A stretch of 11,322 nt of DNA from an uncultured Mycoplasmatota bacterium. GTDB lineage: Bacteria; Bacillota_I; Bacilli_A; RF39; UBA660. Position numbers and translations under genes: made by a program. Shown in pieces: positions 7,158 through 11,322 of the stretch. The notes under the pieces were generated by a model, which made no database searches, was not told where the DNA came from, and saw only the letters and a list, made by a program, of their open reading frames with translations. The stretch covers positions 1-11,322 of the forward strand of contig CAOKLK010000007.1 in assembly GCA_948469295.1 (NCBI GenBank), given 5' to 3'. Every line of letters begins with the position of its first letter. The stretch's first letter is position 1.

Positions 7158-8600
7158 TTATTTTTTCTCTTTTGTATAAGAAATAGAATAAGTACTAGGA
7201 CCTTTTAAAACTTTGCCATCCATCGAAAACCGAGAACTATGACATGGACAATCCCAAGTTTTATCTACTGGATTAAAAATAAGACCACACTTCATATGAG
7301 GACAAACTGGATGTACCTTATGTTCTACACCTTCCAAATCTTTATAACACCCTATAAGTTTTCCATCTTCATAATAAAATGTAACTGCATCATACCAATT
7401 CTTTTTATAAAATTTACTTCGTACAAACGAAAAGAAATTAACTCCCAAATAATAAGGGAGCAAACAAGTTCTCATAACCTTTTTTCTTTTCGGATCAAAC
7501 AAAGCCTGATAAGGAGATATTTTTCCTTCTAATTCAAATGAAATCATTTTTGCACTTACAATACTTTGAATCATTCCCCACGTTTGAAACCCTGTTGCCA
7601 AATAAAAATTAGGTTTAATCTTTCCAATAAATGGAAGATGATCAAATGTTAAAATATCTACATTACTCCATTGATAAGAAAAATCTTCGAGAGATAATTT
7701 ATGCTTCACATCCCTCAAATTTTGTTGGTCATTCTGCAGTACAGAAGTTTTATGATTTTTTCCTAAAAATATTTGATATACTTGTTGATTCGTTTCATAA
7801 AAACGAGAAGACAAACAATCTGATTCCATTGTAATATAAGTATACTTTAAATTCTCAGATGCCTTTTTTGCTAACAAATAAGATTTTTCAATTTCTGTTT
7901 TAACTGGTAAAAAATAAGGAAATAGAAAAAAAGGATAATGACAACAACAAATTACATTTTGAGCAATGATTTGAAAATGATCATTCGTCTCACAAACATA
8001 AACATCATCTTTTTTTTGAATTTTAACAATTCGCGTATTTTCATATAAAGAAGAATTTGTAAGACTTTTTAAAATCCCATCTAAATATTTAAGAGGATGA
8101 AACACATAAGTATCTGTTACTCCGATTCCATAAGAAAAAGAGGTTTGTTTCGGAATCTCTTCTAATACCGAAATTCCTTTTTGGTTAAGAAAATTTTTAA
8201 TTTTTTTTAAAGATTTTACTTTATTTTCATCATTTGTAACCAAATAAGAAGTAACTTTTTCAAAATCACAATCAATCTGTTCTTGCAAAATAATATCTTG
8301 CATAAAATTTATTCCTTCTATTTGAGATGCCAAATACATACTAGCAGTAACAAATTTTCCCTTTTCAATCAAATACCCCAAAGTACTTTCTTGTAAATAA
8401 TTAATTTTCCCAGTAGTATTAGCACTAACTCCCATTCCAATTTTATTAGCTTCCACCAACATTACGTCTTTTCGATCTTTTAAATAATACATCGTTTGAA
8501 CTCCAACCATACCTCCACCAATAATTAAAGTATCCACAATTTTATTTTCTTTTAAAGAATCATAAGAATGTGAAAGCTTGTATTCCGCCCATAAACTCAT
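7158..8600 (-). CDS. FAD-dependent oxidoreductase with C-terminal Rieske [2Fe-2S] domain (YhfW type)
   Basis: This is a 480-residue fusion of a DAO/DadA-family flavoprotein with a Rieske domain. The N-terminus has the FAD-binding Rossmann strand VDTLIIGGGMVGVQ (glycines at 28-30 and 33), an acidic end of the second strand (MLVEANKIG) and GVSANTTGK, typical of the family. The C-terminal FAD motif is at about 319-345 (FDHLPFIGKIKPNFYLATGF). The Rieske ligands are all present: C433-x-H435 and C451-x2-H454 with 15 residues between, plus C438 and C453 in the disulfide positions. B. subtilis YhfW has the same architecture. Substrate and electron partner are unknown; DAO relatives oxidise amines or amino acids. 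No export signal is seen, so it is probably cytosolic. The ATG at 8598-8600 has a weak ribosome site (GGTGAT). The gene is divergent from the tRNA-Met gene and I found no clear promoter of its own. Confidence 0.9.
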   Translation of the reverse strand: MSLWAEYKLSHSYDSLKENKIVDTLIIGGGMVGVQTMYYLKDRKDVMLVEANKIGMGVSANTTGKINYLQESTLGYLIEKGKFVTASMYLASQIEGINFMQDIILQEQIDCDFEKVTSYLVTNDENKVKSLKKIKNFLNQKGISVLEEIPKQTSFSYGIGVTDTYVFHPLKYLDGILKSLTNSSLYENTRIVKIQKKDDVYVCETNDHFQIIAQNVICCCHYPFFLFPYFLPVKTEIEKSYLLAKKASENLKYTYITMESDCLSSRFYETNQQVYQIFLGKNHKTSVLQNDQQNLRDVKHKLSLEDFSYQWSNVDILTFDHLPFIGKIKPNFYLATGFQTWGMIQSIVSAKMISFELEGKISPYQALFDPKRKKVMRTCLLPYYLGVNFFSFVRSKFYKKNWYDAVTFYYEDGKLIGCYKDLEGVEHKVHPVCPHMKCGLIFNPVDKTWDCPCHSSRFSMDGKVLKGPSTYSISYTKEKK

Positions 8601-8658
8601 AACATCACCATTATTAATATGGTTAAACTTTAAAAATTCATACTTTTAAAAAAAATTC

Positions 8659-8687
8659 TTGCACGATAAAAATTAATTTGATATAAT
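8659..8687 (+). promoter_or_regulatory. sigma-A promoter of tRNA-Met
   Basis: There is a -35 TTGCAC (8659-8664), a 17-bp spacer and a perfect -10 TATAAT (8682-8687) preceded by TGA (extended -10). The tRNA begins 14 bases after the -10. Confidence 0.88.
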
Positions 8688-8701
8688 CAATTTGTTCAAA
8701 T

Positions 8702-8778
8702 GGCGAGATAGCTCAGTTGGCTAGAGCGATCGGTTCATACCCGATAGGTCGGGGGTTCGACCCCCTCTCTCGCTACCA
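8702..8778 (+). tRNA. tRNA-Met(CAU), elongator type
   Basis: A full cloverleaf can be drawn. The acceptor GGCGAGA pairs with TCTCGCT, with G1-U72 as in the Bacillus elongator tRNA-Met. The D-stem is GCTC/GAGC and the anticodon stem is ATCGG/CCGAT with loop TTCATAC, so the anticodon is CAU. The T-arm has a TTCGACC loop. Discriminator A and CCA are encoded. The anticodon stem lacks the three G-C pairs and the 1-72 mismatch of the initiator. The overall sequence resembles elongator Met rather than the lysidine-modified tRNA-Ile2. Confidence 0.96.
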
Positions 8779-8789
8779 AATGAAAAATC

Positions 8790-8823
8790 AAACAAGCTCT
8801 TTATTCAAAGAGTTTGTTTTTAT
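8790..8823 (+). terminator. terminator after tRNA-Met
   Basis: AAACAAGCTCTTT - ATTC - AAAGAGTTTGTTT forms a 13-bp stem with one G-T pair and a 4-base loop, running into a T-rich tract. It lies 11 bases after the tRNA. Confidence 0.92.
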
Positions 8824-8944
8824 TTGATCAAATCTATTTAATTTACGCAAAGATATTTCTAGTACATTTATAGTTCCAAAATAAAATATTTCAGACAAAT
8901 ATATAAGCATTCAAGACAAAGAAAAATAAAATAAACAAAAATGA
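8824..8944. other. AT-rich spacer without recognisable gene
   Basis: Between the tRNA terminator and the next promoter-like element I see only AT-rich DNA, with no ORF carrying a ribosome site, no repeat and no hairpin of note. Confidence 0.5.
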
Positions 8945-8953
8945 TGCTATACT
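8945..8953 (+). promoter_or_regulatory. extended -10 promoter of the small membrane peptide unit
   Basis: TGCTATACT is an extended -10 with one mismatch to TATAAT. No -35 is recognisable at 16-18 bp. Transcription would start near 8960, about 27 bases before the ATG at 8987. Confidence 0.45.
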
Positions 8954-8986
8954 TGTAATACTTTTGTGTCTTAGGAGTTGATTTGT

Positions 8987-9068
8987 ATGATAGAAAGAAA
9001 AAATTGTGGAGTACTTAGTAGTATTAGTTATTCTTCTCATTTTAATTAAAGATAATAAAGAAAAATAG
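8987..9068 (+). pseudogene. small single-span membrane peptide gene, frame broken at an A6 run
   Basis: An ATG at 8987-8989 follows AGGAG (8973-8977) by nine bases. In its own frame it gives MIERK followed by a nondescript tail and stops at 9047-9049 after 20 residues. One frame over, the DNA encodes IVEYLVVLVILLILIKDNKEK and stops at 9066-9068: a hydrophobic span of about 14-16 residues followed by a charged tail. The two frames meet at the A6 run 8998-9003. Removing one A would give a 26-residue peptide with a basic N-terminus, one membrane helix and a charged C-terminus. A -10 element lies in front and a terminator directly behind. It could also start at the GTG at 9006, but no ribosome site supports that. 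I infer a real small gene, either mutated, misread in sequencing, or expressed by slippage. The function is unknown. Confidence 0.4.
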
Positions 9069-9070
9069 AT

Positions 9071-9116
9071 AATCAAATTAAAAAAATGAGATACAAAAGT
9101 ATCTTTTTATTTGATT
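9071..9116. terminator. bidirectional terminator between the small peptide unit and the hydrolase gene
   Basis: The core hairpin is AGATAC - AAAA - GTATCT (9089-9104), with T-tracts on both strands (TTTTT on plus, a T7 on minus). Outer arms AATCAAAT (9071-9078) and ATTTGATT (9109-9116) can extend the stem. It lies between two converging genes and starts three bases after the stop at 9066-9068. Confidence 0.85.
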
Positions 9117-9117
9117 T

Positions 9118-10020
9118 TCAAAAATCTTTTTTATCTCTCTTCTCACAATCTTTTAATGCTTTCACTCGTTTTAAAACAGCTGTTTCAGTAATAGAACAAT
9201 GTTTAATATCAAAGCCATGCATGGATTGTTCCACTTCATATAGATTTGAACAAGGAAGTTTTTCAGCAAAAAGACATCCCTCATCATGCAAGCAATCAAA
9301 TTCAGAAACCTCCAAATAAGTAAAAGGAAAATTCTTTGGTATCTTTCGTTCACTTGGAGAAATATAATCATTATCTTGTAAAAACAAATTCCACATTTGT
9401 TGATTTAACTTAGCATTCCACATTGGAGTATCGAAATAACGTTTCATAGATGGTGTTTCCATACGACAATCTAATACTGGATAAATCAAAAATAACATCA
9501 AAGGTTGCACCATTTGACTTTCTAATATTTGAAAAACCAAATCTGCTGCAATACATCCCCCAGCACTATCTCCTCCAATAATAATTTTATCTAAAGAAAT
9601 ACCTAGCATCTTTGCATGTTCTAAAACCCATTGATAACTAGACATAGCATCTAAAAATGGACTTGGAAAACGATATTTTGGAGCCAAAGAATAATCTACA
9701 TATAAAACCTTACACTTTCCTTCTAGTGCATATCTTTGACAAAGAGAAAAATGTTTAAAATGTCCTCGATATACAAAAGAACCCCCATGAAAATAAAGCA
9801 AAATTTTATCGGTTTCAAACTGCTTCGGTTCAAAAAAAAGAAAGCGAATTTTCTTATCTTTAAAAAAACTAAACTTTTTAATAAAAACATTCGAATTACT
9901 CTTTAAAAAAAACATACTAAAAAAACCATAACTACGAGAAAGGAAAAAAGAAAGAGAATGAAAGGGAATTTTCAAATATCGATAAAATCCAAATTCCTTA
10001 CTTATATTATATTTATTCAA
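9118..10020 (-). CDS. alpha/beta hydrolase, HSL-family esterase
   Basis: This is a 300-residue carboxylesterase-like protein of the hormone-sensitive lipase (type IV, Aes) family, expected to hydrolyse short-chain esters. The oxyanion motif HGGS (78-81) replaces the common HGGG and is followed by the typical VDYSLAPKYRFPSPFLDA (108-125). The nucleophile elbow is GDSAGG (150-155) with Ser152. The remaining triad members fit Asp242 (VSEFDCLHDEG) and His268 (SMHGFD). No signal peptide is seen; the N-terminus is aromatic- and basic-rich and could touch the membrane. The start is TTG at 10018-10020 with AGGTGG only four bases upstream. The next in-frame Met is residue 36 and would cut into the fold's lead-in, so TTG is preferred. 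A weak promoter (TTGAAT at 10060-10065, 17 bp, TAAACT at 10037-10042) would leave almost no leader. Confidence 0.88.
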   Translation of the reverse strand: MNKYNISKEFGFYRYLKIPFHSLSFFLSRSYGFFSMFFLKSNSNVFIKKFSFFKDKKIRFLFFEPKQFETDKILLYFHGGSFVYRGHFKHFSLCQRYALEGKCKVLYVDYSLAPKYRFPSPFLDAMSSYQWVLEHAKMLGISLDKIIIGGDSAGGCIAADLVFQILESQMVQPLMLFLIYPVLDCRMETPSMKRYFDTPMWNAKLNQQMWNLFLQDNDYISPSERKIPKNFPFTYLEVSEFDCLHDEGCLFAEKLPCSNLYEVEQSMHGFDIKHCSITETAVLKRVKALKDCEKRDKKDF

Positions 10021-10097
10021 AATACCACCTAATCATAGTTTAATATAAACAAGTAAAGCATTCAATAAAATAACAAGAAAAAAAACAAAATATGAGT

Positions 10098-10103
10098 TAT
10101 AAT
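10098..10103 (+). promoter_or_regulatory. -10 element of the second thioredoxin-like gene
   Basis: A perfect TATAAT lies 24 bases before the preferred ATG at 10128. No -35 is evident at 16-18 bp, so this is a tentative promoter. The predicted transcript would start after the alternative upstream ATG at 10092, which supports the downstream start. Confidence 0.45.
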
Positions 10104-10127
10104 AAAAATAACAAGGAGAAAAAAGAT

Positions 10128-10820
10128 ATGGAAAAGAAAAAAATCATGGGATGCTTAGGAATTATTGCTTTATTTATAATTGCAATCGGAATTATAATGA
10201 TCGTAAATCCATCCATTAAAACAGACGGTATGAAATTCAAAGAAGAATATGAAAAATTAAATGATACGATTAGAGAAAGTGATGGTGCCAAATATAACAA
10301 TGTTTCAATTGATGCCAAAAACCCAATCAAATATATCAATGCCAAAGAAGCCATTGATATCATAAAAAATAAAACTGGAATCATCTATTTTGGTGCAAAT
10401 TGGTGTCCTTGGTGTCGAAATGCAATTGAAGTATTATTTGAAAGTACCAAAGAAAAAAATCTAAAAACCATTTACTATTTAGATATGGATAGCGTAAGAA
10501 ATATCTGGGAAATAAAAGATGGAAAATTAGAAAAGACTACTGTTGAACAAGAGGGATATTACGAACTTTTAGAAGCTTTAGATTCGGTACTAAGTGAAAA
10601 TACTTATACATTAAAAGACAACTCTGGAAAAGTTTATGATACCAAAGAAAAACGAATCGGAATGCCTTTAATCATTGCCGTAAAAGATGGAAAAATTATA
10701 GAAAAGCACTCTGGAACTGTAAAACTAAAAGAAAATCAAACCAAATATTCAAAACTAGAACAGGATCAAAAAGAAGAACTATTAAAAAACTACAATGAAA
10801 TGATTGACAAAATAAAATAA
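10128..10820 (+). CDS. membrane-anchored thioredoxin-like protein, paralogue 2
   Basis: This 230-residue protein has the same layout as the one at 6375-7100: an N-terminal membrane segment (about 10-26, LGIIALFIIAIGIIMIV), the shared stretch MKFKEEYEKLN (35-45), NPIKY (65-69), then GIIYFGANWCPWCRNAI with redox Cys93 and Cys96. GMPLI at 178-182 supplies the cis-proline (P180). The sequence around the active site (NWCPWCR) is closer to classical thioredoxin than paralogue 1 (SDCPWCR). It lacks the C-terminal cysteine pair of paralogue 1. A Cys at residue 9 lies before the hydrophobic segment, so it is not a lipobox. I chose the ATG at 10128, which has AAGGAG nine bases upstream. The in-frame ATG at 10092 has no ribosome site. 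A role in extracytoplasmic thiol chemistry is likely; the partner is unknown. Confidence 0.85.
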   Translation: MEKKKIMGCLGIIALFIIAIGIIMIVNPSIKTDGMKFKEEYEKLNDTIRESDGAKYNNVSIDAKNPIKYINAKEAIDIIKNKTGIIYFGANWCPWCRNAIEVLFESTKEKNLKTIYYLDMDSVRNIWEIKDGKLEKTTVEQEGYYELLEALDSVLSENTYTLKDNSGKVYDTKEKRIGMPLIIAVKDGKIIEKHSGTVKLKENQTKYSKLEQDQKEELLKNYNEMIDKIK

Positions 10821-10823
10821 TCT

Positions 10824-10855
10824 AAAAAAATCTTTCCCAAAAGGAAAGATTTTTA
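10824..10855. terminator. bidirectional terminator between convergent genes
   Basis: TCTTTCC (10831-10837) and GGAAAGA (10843-10849) form a 7-bp stem with a CAAAA loop, flanked by A7 on the left and T5 on the right. It therefore serves both the thioredoxin-like gene (plus) and the unknown gene (minus). Confidence 0.9.
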
Positions 10856-10871
10856 AATTACAAAATAACGT

Positions 10872-11240
10872 TCAAATCCATCTTGAAATATAAATATTTC
10901 GAGTACTATCTTCTTGATATTTATAAAAAATTCGAATGATACCTTCAACCACTGCTTTTAATATATTAGTACACGTTTTTTTCACTTTCACGCGAAATAT
11001 TTCGACTTGCATTTCACGACGAAACGAATAATCATCAATATACTTCCCTAAAACATGATCAATTTGTTCTACCAAGCGAACATTTTCTTCATTATCAATA
11101 TTAATAGAAAAAATAAACTTCTCATAAACATTAATCAAACGTTCCGTGACTTGGTCTCCTTCATAATAATCGAGATTGATAATACGTTCAAAATTTGGAC
11201 AATACTTCAAAACCATCTTGTTTAAATCCAATCTCTTCAC
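10872..11240 (-). CDS. hypothetical protein, 122 residues
   Basis: I do not recognise this protein. It is predicted soluble and mostly helical, with many charged residues (YYEGDQVTERLINVYEKF, then DDYSFRREMQVEIFRVKVKK) and a C-terminal stretch VVEGIIRIFYKYQEDS ending in WI. There are two isolated cysteines (C14 and one near residue 90) and no known motif. The start is uncertain. GTG at 11238-11240 gives 122 residues but has AGG directly against it. TTG at 11229-11231, three codons in, has AGGGTG six bases upstream and may be the true start. An in-frame TAG lies just upstream. A strong promoter lies upstream, and the gene ends 16 bases from the shared terminator, so it is a separate monocistronic unit. 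Confidence 0.72.
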   Translation of the reverse strand: MKRLDLNKMVLKYCPNFERIINLDYYEGDQVTERLINVYEKFIFSINIDNEENVRLVEQIDHVLGKYIDDYSFRREMQVEIFRVKVKKTCTNILKAVVEGIIRIFYKYQEDSTRNIYISRWI

Positions 11241-11265
11241 CCTATTCTATCTTATCGTTAACAAA

Positions 11266-11294
11266 ATAATACAATGAAAACTTTTATTTCTCAA
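11266..11294 (-). promoter_or_regulatory. sigma-A promoter of the 122-residue protein gene
   Basis: On the minus strand there is a -35 TTGAGA (11289-11294), a 17-bp spacer and a -10 TATTAT (11266-11271), about 26 bases before the GTG start. Confidence 0.75.
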
Positions 11295-11305
11295 AGAAAA
11301 ACTTA

Positions 11306-11314
11306 TGATATAAT
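11306..11314 (+). promoter_or_regulatory. possible extended -10 reading out of the window
   Basis: TGATATAAT near the right edge is an extended -10 pointing rightwards, divergent from the promoter at 11266-11294. No good -35 is seen, and the gene it would serve lies outside the window. Confidence 0.4.
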
Positions 11315-11322
11315 AAAAAAAG

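Noticed and set aside
8702..8778. Initiator tRNA-fMet or tRNA-Ile2 (CAU)
   Set aside because: The anticodon stem lacks the three consecutive G-C pairs and there is no 1-72 mismatch of the initiator. The acceptor and T-arm sequence resembles Bacillus elongator Met rather than Ile2.
8891..9076. 61-residue ORF on the minus strand opposite the small peptide unit
   Set aside because: There is no ribosome site or promoter for it. It runs antisense through the plus-strand promoter and peptide, and its hydrophobic tail reflects low-complexity AT-rich DNA.
8660..9116. tRNA-linked mobile element or attachment site
   Set aside because: I found no integrase, no repeated tRNA 3' end and no flanking repeats; the tRNA has its own normal promoter and terminator.
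10092..10127. ATG at 10092 as start of the second thioredoxin-like protein
   Set aside because: It has no ribosome site, and a TATAAT lies just after it. The ATG at 10128 has AAGGAG at nine bases and matches the paralogue's N-terminus better.
10149..10157. Lipoprotein signal in the second thioredoxin-like protein (MGC near the N-terminus)
   Set aside because: The Cys precedes the hydrophobic segment instead of following it, so it is not a lipobox.
1..11322. CRISPR array, transposase, phage or defence cluster
   Set aside because: No regularly spaced repeats, terminal inverted repeats or such proteins are visible. The AlbA_2/ATPase gene is a general regulator-like family and alone does not make a defence system.

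Overview
The window looks like a stretch of chromosome from an uncultured low-GC Firmicute of the Bacilli / Mollicutes-related kind, probably a gut anaerobe. It is strongly AT-rich. The DnaB-DnaI helicase-loading pair is specific to Bacilli. Sigma-A promoters are near consensus with 17-bp spacers, a CIRCE heat-shock operator is present, and terminators are short hairpins followed by T-tracts. TGA is used as a stop and TGG encodes Trp, so this is the standard bacterial code, not the Mycoplasma code. I see no insertion sequence, phage gene, CRISPR array or rRNA.

Layout. (1) 1-1767, minus strand: clpB, the disaggregase, in a form lacking the N-terminal domain, under a strong promoter overlapped by a CIRCE operator. 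Its reading frame is broken by an in-frame TAA at 247-249 inside the second AAA+ domain, and recognisable ClpB sequence continues in frame to the window edge. (2) 1834-3284, minus: one AlbA_2 / HATPase_c_4 / winged-helix protein split into two frames. The join is a correctly phased -1 slippery heptamer, T TTT TTA. (3) 3354-6352, minus: a replication-initiation operon, dnaB - dnaI - unknown 220-aa gene, with a near-consensus promoter in front and a hairpin terminator behind. (4) 6354-7154, minus: a membrane-anchored thioredoxin-like protein (CPWC) with its own promoter and a TTCG-loop terminator that abuts the dnaB promoter. (5) 7158-8600, minus: a FAD-dependent oxidoreductase with a C-terminal Rieske [2Fe-2S] domain, YhfW type. 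(6) 8659-8823, plus: elongator tRNA-Met(CAU) with promoter and terminator. (7) 8945-9116: a small transcription unit with extended -10, Shine-Dalgarno and terminator. It appears to encode a single-span membrane peptide of about 26 residues whose frame is broken, or slips, at an A6 run. (8) 9118-10020, minus: an HSL-family alpha/beta hydrolase with a TTG start. (9) 10128-10820, plus: a second thioredoxin-like protein, paralogous to the one in (4) and in opposite orientation. (10) 10872-11294, minus: a 122-aa protein of unknown function with a good promoter.

Working together. dnaB and dnaI load the replicative helicase, and the third operon gene may be linked to that process or merely cotranscribed. 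The two thioredoxin paralogues and the FAD/Rieske oxidoreductase lie within about 4.5 kb and suggest a local redox theme, but nothing in the sequence proves a shared pathway. Three reading frames are interrupted: clpB by substitutions, and the AlbA_2 gene and the small membrane peptide at homopolymer runs. This needs reads-level checking before any of it is read as gene decay or programmed recoding.
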